In this document: positions 1 through 11,254 of the stretch, in pieces
How positions within the stretch are numbered: position 1 is the first letter of the stretch
Layout of the letters: each line of letters starts with the position of its first letter
Source of the DNA: Saxidomus purpurata
Lineage: Eukaryota > Mollusca > Bivalvia > Venerida > Veneridae
Direction of reading: 5' to 3'
DNA length: 64,000 bases
NCBI GenBank assembly: GCA_022818135.1
Contig: JAFMSR010000007.1
Span: 24,865,846 to 24,929,845, forward strand
The notes under the pieces: generated by a model
Database searches by the model: none
Told to the model about the DNA's origin: nothing
What the model saw: only the letters and a program-made list of their open reading frames with translations
Position numbers and translations under genes: made by a program

Positions 1-1059
1 TATCATCAATGCATAACGATGGTGTGGGCACCTCGTATATGGCGCTGCCCGGAGCATGTGTTCGGTTAAAGTTCCTGCAGCTCTTGAAAAGCTTTGTTCG
101 CCAATATAGCTTCCCATTTGGAAGCAGATGTATATACGAAAAGTGTATACCACTTACAGCTTTGAAGTCGCATTTTCTATAGAATGAAGTACGTTTAGGA
201 AATGGCAAAGATTCTCACCAACGCTTTAAACTTCAGGAATAAGGACAAACAATTAAATATTTTAAACTCTTCATTAAGCCTTAAGTACAGCGAAATTGTA
301 CGTGACACTTGGGTGTAAATAATGCATCTGGACGGACATACGGACGAACTCAGGACGTTGTGAGCTAATCCTTTATGTGCTACTATCATCGTTTAACTCT
401 TCTATACAATGTTTCACCGCCACAATACATGATGGAATGAACCCGGTTACCACACAATACACTCAACACCCAAACATATACTGGGTATGTGCAGATGGAC
501 GGATGGTTGCATCATCGCAAAATGTATGATTGTACGTTCAGCAGAAGATGACTGTGTAAACATTTGCTAAAATATATATTACCCACCGGTATTATTAAAT
601 TGTGATTTTAGCACAAGGAAACAACCATTCTAATTCAATACTGTTTTTATTTACAGAAAAATCGTTTCCTATATAAATCTTTACAGTAAAACTATTATTT
701 CGGCACTATGGCAATTAATCCCTGCAAATTTAACTTCATTTAGAAAAGTCACATGATTGTTACCCGCGGTGGAGGGGGGTGGGCTTAAATTTGAAGTTGG
801 CAACTATAAGATCTTATGTGCAAGTGGCATTTGCACGATGCATTAGGATACCATGAGGCTTCCCTTGGAATTCTGCAGATGTAAGGTACTTAAAACCAAA
901 GAAAAAATGCGTTATCTTTGCCCGAGAAATAATTTATCCCATGTCCATTGTATTGCGGAGAAATATAGGGCATGATGGCAAACTATTCTAAAAGAAGACG
1001 TCTGTATTTAATCTAAGAAATATTCCTCTAGATCTAAAATACAACATGTCTCCTCCATG
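1..1059. other. No gene seen; unassigned AT-rich DNA
   Basis: I find no credible coding exon, RNA gene or named repeat here. The only long reading frame (195-389, minus) is unconserved-looking and has no splice or start context. Confidence 0.4.
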
Positions 1060-1580
1060 TGTCCGGCCCTCCAGAAGGAATTAAACTCACTGGACCAAAG
1101 TGTCTCGTAGTTATAATATTCCCAACTACATTCAGACTATGTTTGATGAAAATAAAACAAGGAGTTTTGGAGTTGAAGAACGAACAAGCTTTTCAAGTTT
1201 TATATCCCCTGTAACCTTGACCTTTGAGTATATGACCCCGAATTGTAATGTGCACAATTACACTTTAGACTGATGTTTCGCACAAAGTTTGAAGAAAATC
1301 GAAAAATTTATCCAGGGGTTTGGATATGAAGAGCAGACAAGATGTTTAAGTTTCTGTTTGTAATTTTAGTTGGTCAGTCCCGGGAATCAAACCCCAACCC
1401 CGACTTTACAAGTCTCTTGCTCTAATTATTGAGCTAACCGGGCTGACAGGGGGTTCGGAGATGAAGAGCGCACCATATAAAGTGCACAGACGGGTAGACG
1501 GGCCGACATACAGACGACACGAGGAAAACAATGTCTCCCGTCTGATGGGGCGAATCATAACGCATGATAACCCTTCTTGC
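1060..1580 (-). repeat. Tandem-core repeat, family V, interrupted by a tRNA-like SINE head
   Basis: Read on the minus strand, the segment begins with a CGTCTGT-rich stretch and continues into units of the type CTTCATATCCAAA...TCAAAGGTCAAGGTTACAGGGG. The same unit recurs on the plus strand at 55.03-55.70 kb. The tRNA-like segment at 1372-1453 lies between the CGTCTGT-rich start and the core units and looks like an insertion. The units are too diverged to fix exact borders. Confidence 0.55.
1372..1453 (-). repeat. tRNA-like (Thr-type) SINE head
   Basis: The minus strand has an A-box-like TTAGCTCAATAATTAGAGCA, an anticodon-like loop TTGTAAA (TGT, threonine-like) and a B-box-like GGTTTGATTCC, in the order and spacing of a tRNA gene. 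The acceptor stem pairs poorly and the copy sits inside another repeat. I therefore call it a SINE head rather than a working tRNA gene. Confidence 0.5.
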
Positions 1581-1741
1581 GTATAATAAGATTGGGTGTT
1601 GTGTTTTCTAAGCCAATATTATTGACTTTCAATATGCCGATATAAGTGTTTCTGCATTACACAGACTGACCTTATCTACTTACGACGTCGGAAGTTACGG
1701 TATCACTAAAGCGTCGATAAGATGTGTTTAGAGTTACTGGA

Positions 1742-1784
<43 letters not shown>
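1742..1784 (+). repeat. (AAT)n microsatellite at retrotransposon 3' end
   Basis: About fourteen trinucleotide units. On the minus strand this is an (ATT)n tail directly following the retrotransposon at 1.79-4.0 kb, so it is most simply that element's 3' terminus. Confidence 0.9.
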
Positions 1785-1786
<2 letters not shown>

Positions 1787-2099
1787 TCTTTATTTCCTGA
1801 AGGTAAACACATTAAATGAAAGTACATACAAATTGCAAATTACACTTATTTACAATGTGGCCTTCAAACAGCAAATGAAACAATAAAACAAGAAAGAAAG
1901 AAAAAACATTAATAGAAGAAAAAAGGCACATATATCAGTCATTCTAAAACATACACGAAATAGCACATACCTGACAAACACTCTGAGATTAATGTATTTA
2001 TGGTAACAATACAATTAAAAGTAAAAATCTAAAACATTAACATACATAGTATTTATGGCACACAGACATGTATCACATGTTATCAACACATGAATATAT

Positions 2100-3886
2100 T
2101 TATGAAAATTGCAAATGTAATAAAAATTTCTTTAAGTTATATTTGAATGAGTTCAATGAATTTATCTCTCTTATATACAAGGGCAGAGCGTTCCAAATAT
2201 GACTACTGTGATAAGTAAATGTATCCTTCATGTAATTAGTTTTGTGTTTTGGTAAAACAAGATCACGTCGTCTTGTAGATCCTAGAACATAATTTTCATT
2301 GTATGCAAATGCTAATAGATCTGACATATAACCCGGAAATAATTTATTCTTGCATTTAAATAACATTATTGCTGTATGGTAAATACACCTATTATTAAAA
2401 GTCAACCAGTCTAGCTTTTGAAATAAATCTATGGAATGTGTATTAAATGGACTTTGTAAAATGATACGAGCAGTACGTTTTTGTTGTTTAATAATCTTAT
2501 TTATATCGCATTTAGAATGAACGCCTTTACCCCATACAGAACAGCAATAATCAAAACATGGAACAATGTATCCGTTATAAAACATTTTCATCATATCATC
2601 ATTTAAATAAAATTTAATTTGTTTTAATTTACTTTCTTGCATACTGATATGATTTGCATATCCCAAGAAAGAGTATTATCAATATAAATGCCTAAAACTT
2701 TTTGAGACGTAACGTTTTCAATATGTGTACCGTTAACGGAAAGGTTTAACTTTCGGATATTTTTCATTCTGTTTTTTGATGAAACTAACATACATTTTGA
2801 TTTATCTGGATGCAATGACATGTTATTCCGAGAACACCAACTTGACACAGCATTTATACTTTCTTGGAGGTTTAATTCAATGACATTTACATCTTTGTGA
2901 GAATCATGGATTGTTGAGTCATCAGCAAACAAATCAATTTTCATGTTATTAGAAATAATACTTATATCATTTATGTATATCAAAAATAACAATGGACCTA
3001 GGATTGACTCTTGTGGAACTCTGGACTTTATACACATCGGTTCAGAAAGTTTGTTATTTATTTTTACCCGTTGCATTCGGTTACTTAAGTACGACTTGAA
3101 AAGAATTATAGAGCGTTAAGAAAAGTGATGCAGTTTCAGTTTATGTAACAAAATATCATGATCAATCATATCGAAAGCCTTTTGTAAATCAAGAAAAAAG
3201 CACCAATGTAATTACCAGAGTCTATGTCCTTAAGCCATGCGTCAATTAAACACGTTAAAGCTGTATTACAAGAAGTTTTGGTCTAAACCCGGATTGTGTT
3301 ATATGTATAATGTCCGTAGATTGAAAAAATGAACTAAGTTGGCTTGCAATGTGCCGTTCGAAGATTTTAGAAAGTGTTGGCAAATTGATATAGGTCGATA
3401 ATTTGAATGGTCAGTTTTCAAACCTTTTTTAAATATCGGAATTACAAATGCTTCTTTCAAGGCATCTGGAAATATTTTGTTTTTGATACTAATGTTAATT
3501 ATGTGAGCTATAGCAGTTGTTATAAAATCCCCACAGTGTTTCAGAATTTTTGGACCTATACCGTCATGACCTGTAGCCTTCTTTGCGTTAAGTGTATTTA
3601 TCAATTCCTTCACCCCAAATGGTGTAATGTACTCAATATCGAACTAGTTATGTTTCAATTTCTCGTGAAGATATTTCTCTACTTTTGTGAAGTTACTTGT
3701 AACAAATTCTGTTTTCTGGATGATGTTAGCAATATTAACAAAACGATAATTAAGTGCATTCAACATATTAATTTCAATTTCAATAATTTTATCATTTACA
3801 CTTAGTGTCTTTGGTAAAGATATATCACTTGAAGCATCGTCATTATTACATATTGTCCTGATAGATTTCCATAAGTCCATATGCAC
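2100..3886 (-). pseudogene. Reverse transcriptase ORF of the 1.7-4.0 kb LINE, multiply frameshifted
   Basis: Four open pieces in different frames read through as one RT: 3886-3644 (linker), 3613-3299 (KKATGHDGIGPKIL and NYRPISI motifs), 3076-2624 (RT core with FADD at about 2917-2928 and LGIYIDNTLSWD after it) and 2666-2100 (C-terminal HIWNALP-type region). Between the second and third pieces the expected text continues in shifted frames: LPTLSKIFERHI follows PISI, and the motif A-like DLQKAFDMIDHDILL lies at 3169-3189 and beyond. The second and third catalytic aspartates (FADD) and the motif A aspartate are all recognisable. At least three frameshifts prevent a working enzyme. Confidence 0.85.
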
Positions 3887-4005
3887 GTGTGTTATTCATA
3901 ATGGCGTCGTTATAAAACATTTTCTTACTTTTCCTTAGCGCTACCTTAGCACCACCGTCAAGTCCGTCGTTACTTAAGATAAGGTGAATGTTTCGAGTTA
4001 GTCAC

Positions 4006-4589
4006 CCCGGAAGGATTAGCTAAAGTTACGGAAGCTTATAAAATGAGTGGTTGCTCATATTCAACGTGTCGTTATCCCCCGTTTAAATGAAGACGATGCC
4101 TAATTTGAACAGATTGCAACTTCGTATAAGCTGCAACTACACCCTTGTGTCAATACCTCCTGTGCCGTGGCTTTCATTTTCAGTCGGGGAGAGATTCTTC
4201 AGTTTCAAAGCTATTGAGAGTAAATTGTTTCTGGTTTTTAGAGTTCCATAGAATATACTGATGTAATATAAAAATATCTTATAAATGCTACACAAAACAA
4301 ACTTATTTTTGTCACGGATGATAAAAGGTATTTGATAAAATTGTGCAATAATATTTTCCTATCTTGCAAAATATATATGTTTACAAGGCATTACTATGCA
4401 TATATAAGAGCATCTTACATGTCTTTATAAACTTCCCTAACCGTAGCCAACCTTCAGGATTTTTCTAGAGTTGAAGAGAGATAGATGCTGATACAAGGGA
4501 ATCCGAGTACCAGACCCTAGCTCCTTTTACGAATAGACCCCTTGTTTCTTTAACGTGCTAGGTGTTTAGCACCGATACAAGCGAGACTA
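4006..4589. other. No gene seen
   Basis: No feature is supported here. The part next to 4005 may still hold unrecognisable retrotransposon sequence. Confidence 0.35.
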
Positions 4590-4639
4590 CCTCCGGTTTT
4601 TAACCAATTAATATCCAGATGGATCGGAAACATTGAAAT

Positions 4640-4880
4640 GGGTTTCTAAATTTTTATTTTTTGCATAAAACTCTATCAAAATAAACAACGTATAAAGCTT
4701 AGATTTTTGGTATGTAGCATTGACTAGTTGATCTCTACCAAGATTGTTCAAATGAGGATAACCGGGTCAAATTTGAAGCTGTCCGGGGGTCACTTGATGT
4801 TACATAGGCTTATGTAGGAAAAACTTCTTCATTGAAAACACAAGGCCTTGCTAGATCTTAGATATTTTGCACGTATGAGA
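4640..4880 (+). repeat. Single diverged unit of repeat family III
   Basis: It carries the family III signature: GTAGCATTGACTAGTTGATC, CTACCAAGATTGTTCAAAT, then GGGGTCACTTGATGTTACAT and AGGCTTATGTAGG. The same unit is tandemly arrayed at 11.3-13.2, 26.4-27.3, 54.5-54.8 and 58.0-58.8 kb. Confidence 0.6.
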
Positions 4881-6090
4881 AGAGAAGCCAGTTTCCTTTT
4901 TAATGCTGAGCGCCAAGCAAAGTATGAACAGGTATGTAATTTGAAAGTAATATAGCAGACATTTACAATGATCTTGTCAACAAAAATACTTCTGAAGGGA
5001 AGTGATACTTAAAATATCATGAAAAGCAATTTAACCTAGGAATGTTTGCTGATTATGAAGTGTTTTCCCCTAGCCATCGGCTATCCGTTCTCATGTACAT
5101 TTCGCCGAACATTGCTGTATATTCTTTTTCTATTGTGATTTGCACGTTTCATATGCTTTAACCAGTCCTGAATTTCAATTATTACTTTCTCGTTTTCCCT
5201 TTGAGCGCTTATTGTCACGGGATAGATTTTTTCTGAATGGTTCTGAAGGGTACTCTTTTACAATTAACTTAGCAATTACTAGTCTATTACTCAACTACTT
5301 TATCACTGTATACACTGGGCACGCCAGTTTATGCCCCTAGAATTTCTGTTTACGAGCATTCCTACTTTCGGACTTTGTCAAGTTAGCTGAGACGTACTCG
5401 ATACTAATGGAGAGACATTGATATTTGAAAAGGCAGTTTTTGTCGAAAATCAATGAAAAATGACCAATGAGAGATTAAATGAAATGCAGTGGAGTGTCCT
5501 TTGCGTCAAGTGCGCTGACGACTAAGCTATAGAGGACTGTTCTACGTATACTTGAATACTCCCTTTTCTCAGAGATTGCATGTACGAGTGAATATCCAAA
5601 AGTTCTGTCACACTAGTTGGAAATCACTTTTAAAATTGACAAATGTGAAATTGAGCATACATATAACACTTTGTATTGCCAATGAACATGCAAAATATCA
5701 CAAAGATGCCTAACAGATTCGCCATTATACGTGCATAACACACATCATCAATATTCGCCGCACACCAACAACGTCAACATCTTCACAATTAATGTTACTC
5801 AATGCTAGTTTCACTCTTTCTCAAAGTACCGTCGGTCGTGTTTCACATAGATCAGTGTCTATGTACCCACTAACAAAACCATCAGGATATTAATCCGTTC
5901 ACAGTACTGTCCCCGTTCGTTTTATTAACTGTTTGGTGTGTCTCAACTGGTAATTCACAAAGTTTACAGCGTTGTGGCGTTTTGGTAAGGTTTGGCATGT
6001 TTAACAGTCATGTATAGAGATACAATATGGTGTGATTTATATGAAATATTAACGGTCAACCCTACGAATTCACATCACGACTTCACTATA
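4881..6090. other. No gene seen
   Basis: No supported coding exon. The frame at 5140-5340 has no start, splice or family signal. Confidence 0.35.
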
Positions 6091-6094
6091 GGGC

Positions 6095-7085
6095 CATCTA
6101 GGTTGTCACCACATCAAATAAAGAAACAACCTTACTAGCACTCTGTAGGCCACATTTGATACCCAATCTTCTTGGAAATTGGTGTTTGTCTCAATTGAAA
6201 GGTCAAAATCGAATCTGAGTCACCTCGTTTTAAACACAAGGTCATAATTTAAAATGTAAAATCAAATAAATGCTTTTATAGCTCTCTAGAGGCCACATTT
6301 TACATCAAATTTTATACATTTTGTTGGAACGTTTGTATTGATGATTCGTAGGACAAGTTTACATCTGTATCACCTAGGGTGAACAACTAAGTCACACGAT
6401 CAAATCAAAGGAAAATTCATGTGAGCAATATAAGAACATGTTGGTACTCTTGTTATTGGATTTTTGTGAAGCTATGTCTTAATGATAGCCTTATTGAAAT
6501 CTAGGGTGCGGTTGGATATGGGTCATATAAGGTAAAATTTACTAGGTTACCAGGTCAAATGCAAGAACACTCTTATATATATAATACAGTAAGCATTTTT
6601 TACTGGATCTTCATGAACATCTTAATAACATTTATACTGATTTTAAATATAGGTATTATCAAGCCAAAATTACGTCACCAGGTTGTATTTTATATTACAA
6701 AACATGTATATGCAATAGAGGCTGAATTTTATATTAGATCTTTCTGAATGTTGGTCATAATGATTGTCTTGATGTAGTCTAGGTCGAGGTCGAATATTGG
6801 TCATTGTGAATTGAAAACTAGGTCATAAGACCAAATCTTAAACAAAATCTTGTGTGTACAAAAGAGACTGCAGTTTTCATGTGTTCTTCATGTTTGTTTT
6901 TGAAGCTTCGATAATGAAATTACACAAATGTATGTAGAAATGACGATGTGTACAGTTTTGCAAGCATATTACAAAATTGCCCTTGGCTGACTCTGCAAAT
7001 GATCTTTTGACATATTAACTGTCTTTTGCAGCAATGGTACTCAAGTGAGCGATAAGGGGCCATTGTGACCCTCTTGTTTTGCTTT
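6095..7085 (+). repeat. Repeat element, family IV, ending in the shared terminus
   Basis: Diverged tandem units contain CTCTAGAGGCCACATTTTAC and AACTAGGTCACCAGGTCAAA-type words. The right end (about 7045-7080) is GAGCGATAAGGGGCCATTGTGACCCTCTTGTT, a version of the terminus shared by several repeat families in this window. The same family is at 46.87-48.13 kb. Confidence 0.6.
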
Positions 7086-7209
7086 CTAAAGTTAATAAAG
7101 GCTGCTTGCTAGGAAGAACTAAAATTTAGGAAACATTGTAAGAATAATACAAAGGCTATGTGAATTGCATGGGTATTTATTTTGACTTGTGTTTTTTTCT
7201 ATTTAACAG

Positions 7210-7446
7210 GATTTGAACAAACAACCATCTGTTTTTCACTCACTAAAGGATAAAAGGAAGCCGTCTGTAGATTTGACTGCTCAACCTTTTAATTATAGAA
7301 TTTCGCCGGATTCTTCTGTCCGGTCTAATACGGATGTTCCAAGTCCCATGGTCCATTCCATCATTGAATCAGAAGATTTGCATCACGTAGAACAACAACC
7401 ACTTAGACGAGGTCCAAGTTTTGAGCCACCAGAGCCACCAAAAGAA
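7210..7446 (+). CDS. Coding exon: Pro/Ser-rich, receptor-tail-like segment
   Basis: A strong acceptor (tttttttctatttaacag, ending 7209) precedes an open frame of about 80 codons. Two in-phase donors are possible: GTAAAG at 7447 or GTTAAG at 7453. Both give a phase 0-0 exon. The protein is hydrophilic with no cysteine or hydrophobic stretch. It has basic patches (KDKRKPS), many Ser/Thr sites and a proline-rich end (FEPPEPPKE) that could bind SH3 or WW domains. This composition fits a cytoplasmic tail, but no family is recognised. It lies 27 kb upstream of the signal-peptide exon of the next plus-strand gene, so it probably belongs to a different gene beginning left of the window, perhaps a tandem paralogue. 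The frame runs on to a stop at 7506, giving an alternative reading as a terminal exon. Confidence 0.55.
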
Positions 7447-7564
7447 GTAAAGGTTAAGAATAGGTTTAAAAAACATGCAGTTAATTATTTCTTCATGTTT
7501 TCTTAGGGAGGTAAGGGGTCTAATGCTGATTATTCCATCATGAATGTTTGTGTGTGTACATGAT

Positions 7565-7594
7565 TGTGTGTGTGTGTTGTGTGTGTGTGTGTGC

Positions 7595-7640
<46 letters not shown>
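7565..7640 (+). repeat. (GT)n-(GC)n-(GT)n microsatellite
   Basis: Uninterrupted alternating purine-pyrimidine tract with a central GC block of about eight dinucleotides flanked by GT runs. It lies in the intron (or 3' flank) of the exon at 7210-7446. Confidence 0.95.
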
Positions 7641-7642
<2 letters not shown>

Positions 7643-7829
7643 GTGGTGTGCACTTCTGGGTACTGTGGGGCTCGTTTTGGGGAGGCTGCGTTTTTGGTAC
7701 GTGGCATTCCCTGTTTGATATTATTTTTGTTTTTTTGTTTTATTCCTGTATTCGATACAGCCTTGGTATACATGGTATGTAAAAGGTAAAAAACTTGATT
7801 CAATTATAAAGCATAGTTTCATGATAATG

Positions 7830-8560
7830 CTAGTATTATTTTACATTAGTTGAAATTATCTCTGTTGTAAGGAAATCAGCACCTTCACAATTGCATGCAT
7901 TATGATTATAGAGTCATAATGTGACTACTGAGATGTATTTGGTTTTCCATTACGAACAAGTGAATCGTATAGATGGTGATCAGACGATGTAATTTCATAA
8001 TTATATCAGTATCTATTCTGGTGACATAGCGCTTTGAAATGCTGGTTTTCACACAACATAACTCTTGTGTTCAGAGATACAGATGTATGTTTTAACCACA
8101 TGGTCACTCGAACTTGCCTGTAATATATGGTACAAAAACTGTGATTTCACTTGTTAAACTGAAACTGTGTTGAAATGCACTTTTGGATACAAGAAATGTA
8201 TGATATTGCCGTTTGATTTGAAATTTCAAGACTCGTTTGTTCGAAATTGTTCTCCTCACAGCGAACAGTTTGAGCAGTACATGTTGTAATTATTTGCAAT
8301 TGACAGTGATGAGCTTATTCAAATGACAACATTGTTAGCTGGTTTATTTGGGATTAGTTGTGTTTGTATTCACTTCAATTTTAAAGTTCTGTAATGGAAA
8401 ATTGTAAACAGTTTTAGAAACATAATACAATTCTGCTTTGTATGATTCCGTATCACAAATCTCTTCAAGCTTTAATGGTATGTGATTCAGGTTGTATCTA
8501 GTCAGAAGGCACACATACAGAGACAAACAAGAGCTGTCCCTCACAAGTGACGAATGCCCC
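7830..8560. other. No gene seen
   Basis: Nothing supported. The minus frame at 8344-8592 has no splice or family signal. Confidence 0.35.
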
Positions 8561-8599
8561 GAAAGAGGTGCCTCAGTCTGTGTCCTCTCCATGTACTCA

Positions 8600-9500
8600 A
8601 TAAATGTGCTATGTCATTTTAAATTCCTTCCATGCATGACAGAGTAACCATGCATACAGTATTCCATTACTTTAAACACTAAGTGTGACCTTGACTTTTG
8701 AGGTAGGGACTTGGGTCTTGCACGCAACACATCCGCTTGATGTGCTAGACATTTGTGCAAAGTTATTTTAAAATCCTTCGAAGCATGATAAAGTTATAGT
8801 CCGGACACAAATGTATGCATATATACAGGATTCCATTACCTATAAACTCTAAGTGTGACCTTGACCTTTCTGGTAGGGACGTGGGTCTTGCATGCGACAC
8901 GTCGTCTTGATGTGCTTGACATTTGTGCCAAATTATTTTAAAATCCTTCAATGCATGACAAAGTTACAGTCCGGACACGAATGTGTGCATATATGCATAT
9001 ATAGAGGAATCCATTACCTTCAAACTCTAAGTATGACCTTGACCTTTGAGCTAGGGACAAGGGTCTTGCACACGACACGTTGTCTTGATGTGCTAGACAA
9101 TTTTGCCAAGTTATTTTAAAATCCTTCAATGCATGACAAAGTTACAGTCCGGACACGAATGTGTGCATATATGCATATATAGAGGAATCCATTACCTTCA
9201 AACCCTAAGTATGACCTTGACCTTTGAGCTAGGGACGTGGGTCTTGCACGCGACACGTCGTCTTAATGTGCTAGACATTTGTGCCACGTTAATTTAAAAT
9301 CCTTCAATGCATGACAAAGGTACAGTCCGGACACGAAATGTGTGCATATATAGAGGAATCCATAACCTTAATACTTCAAGTGTGACCTTGACCATTGAAG
9401 TGTGGGTCTTGCACGCGACACGTCGTCTTGATGTGCTAGACATGTGTGCCAAGTTTTTTTAAAATCCTTCAATGCATGACAGAGTTACGGTCCGGACACG
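8600..9500 (+). repeat. Tandem array of ~150-178 bp units (family I)
   Basis: The landmark AAATCCTTC(A/G)ATGCATGAC-type word begins at about 8621, 8771, 8941, 9119, 9297 and 9462, giving spacings of 150, 170, 178, 178 and 165. Each unit also carries a TGACCTTGACC word, a GGGTCTTGCACGCGACACGTCGTCTTGATGTGCTAGACA-type block and AAGTTACAGTCCGGACACGAA. The fourth and fifth landmark copies (9119 and 9297) close the most alike units. Inverted, more diverged copies are at 45.2-45.9 kb. Several overlapping reading frames here are only shadows of the repeat. Confidence 0.9.
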
Positions 9501-9514
9501 AATTTGTAAGTGGG

Positions 9515-9640
9515 GACGCACAGACGGACGGACGGACGGACGGACGGACGGACAGACAGACCGACCGACAGACCGACAGACAGACGGACGGTGCGATTTT
9601 AATATGCCGCCCTTCGGGTGCATAAAATATCTTAAATCAG
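9515..9640 (+). repeat. (GACG/GACA)n microsatellite and conserved end of family I
   Basis: A run of GACG then GACA/GACC tetranucleotides (about 9518-9590) is followed by GATTTTAATATGCCGCCC and TTCGGGTGCATAAAA, which looks like the terminal block of the family I element. Expansion of the CCGT-type promoter-end sequence seen in these families would explain the tetranucleotide. Confidence 0.75.
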
Positions 9641-9861
9641 CTTTTAAACTAATTTTTAAACTTATAATATTAGAATAATACATGTTTGTTCAAGTTTCAA
9701 CTTCCTGTGGCAGATATATTATATACAAAATAACACGTTGAATAAGTATATCCACAACATAGTAGCTAGCTCTAAAAAATGAAATCATCTACATGTACCA
9801 TAGTTTGACGTCAAATCTCACATAAGTTTATGTATGTATGCAGTAAATTAATTTTGTTAGC

Positions 9862-10080
9862 ATTTTAGCTAATCTGAGCATAAAATGCTCATGGTGAGCT
9901 TTTAAGACGGTTAGATGTCCGTCGGCCGTCGTTCATATTTGCTTCATAAATGATATCTCCTCTGTAACCACATGACCAATGTAATGAAACTTGGCAGGAA
10001 TGTTCCTCCCATTAAGCTCTAGCAAAATTGTTCAAAGAATTCCATTCCAACTCTGACCTCAAACGAGTTTTTAAGTAATT
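9862..10080 (+). repeat. Element end with hairpin, then decayed core
   Basis: TTAGCTAATCTGAGCATAAAATGCTCATGG contains the perfect stem TGAGCAT/ATGCTCA and is followed by GTCCGTCGGCCGTCG. On the minus strand this reads hairpin then CTAA. It is the same arrangement as the starts of families II and IV in this window. Confidence 0.5.
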
Positions 10081-11250
10081 GCTGTTATGATAAATTCACC
10101 TTCATTTACATTTCAATCTGCGTACGCCATATTCATTTCTAGTGTAGATGTTAACCTTTCTCTTTTTAAGGTCTGATGCCTAGATGAACTTTTCAAAGTT
10201 TTACCTTATATAATCCCTGATGGACATTTCTAGATATTCTACAAAAAGTGAATATCATGAACCAGACTATTGTTAGATGTTTGTTTTCAAAACAGTAGAT
10301 CTACTTCATATTATTATTTAAGTGTCAATATATCGGGTTTAGTATAGTGTAACCTAATGGAAATGGGAAATTCGTCGTCAAAACAATGTTCAAATGGTAA
10401 TTACTGTAAAGATTTATAAATCATGTTTAGTTTTTAACATTTTTATGGTAAAGGTTAAACAAATTATATTTATTGTAAAACCAAAAAAGAATTAAATTTG
10501 TCACTAATCAGTGTATTTGACTACAGACTGTATTTTTATGTTTACATGTATATTCAATTGAAATATTCTATAAGTGATGCTACTGCGTGTATATGTTTCT
10601 TTATATATTTAAATTATCATTATATACAGAGTTCAGATGTAGAGTGATTTAATACATGTGTGGTAAAATTCTGTCAATATTTTGTCTGATTATATAATGC
10701 AAGTATTGATATAGTTATAGAATTATATATACCAGGTAATTGATACGACTCGAACGGTATAAGAATTCTACTTGTGAACATAGTATGTTAATGAAATAAA
10801 AAGCATTTCAAAAAGAATATTTGATATTCTGTACGACAAAGGATATAAGAATAAATGTGTTTTCTATTATATTTAATATAAAGGAACAGTCATTATGCTG
10901 GTGACAAACAGAAGGTTGTAGCAAATGTTTAAAAAAACAGTTGTGGTAAGTGAACATTATAGGTTGATGAACAGAGCGAATAAACCTCCTTATATAATGT
11001 ACAGTTCAGCTACATGCATTGCATTACCTGTTCCTTGAAATAGATCATTGATATAATGAATATATAAAACTCACTGCTGAATTTTCGTGCTAACACTATG
11101 TACACATATTTGTGTTTTATACCTATGTTTTGTATTTTTCGTCTTGTACGTGCTGTTGTTTTTTTACATTTTACTATTGCAATGTTTCTACGGAGTACAT
11201 CCTACTTATAAATTAAAAAATCATTCACTCTTAATAGTCCCGATTTTGTT
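10081..11250. other. No gene seen; very AT-rich
   Basis: No exon, RNA gene or clear repeat. The frame at 11087-11281 is a T-rich frame giving a spurious Leu/Phe-rich peptide. Confidence 0.35.
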
Positions 11251-11254
11251 TTTA

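Larger units (their letters stand above)
1742..4005 (-). mobile_element. Non-LTR retrotransposon (Jockey/CR1/L2-type), 5'-truncated and decayed
   Basis: A minus-strand element ending in (ATT)n. From 5' to 3' it holds the linker between endonuclease and RT (about 4005-3644), the reverse transcriptase (3613-2624), a C-terminal tail (2666-2100) and a ~320 bp 3' untranslated part. No endonuclease domain is visible upstream, so the copy is 5'-truncated. The frames are displaced several times, so it is dead. The 3' (ATT)n end resembles that of the relic at 18.5-19.5 kb. The clade is inferred from RT style and needs a tree. Confidence 0.85.

Noticed and set aside
7369..7803. 144-codon minus-strand frame with His/Thr runs
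   Set aside because: It is antisense to the better supported exon and crosses the GT/GC microsatellite.
9459..9683. Opposed reading frames through the GACG tract and ~170 bp array (also 8763-9297)
   Set aside because: They follow the repeat period and appear on both strands; shadows of tandem repeats.
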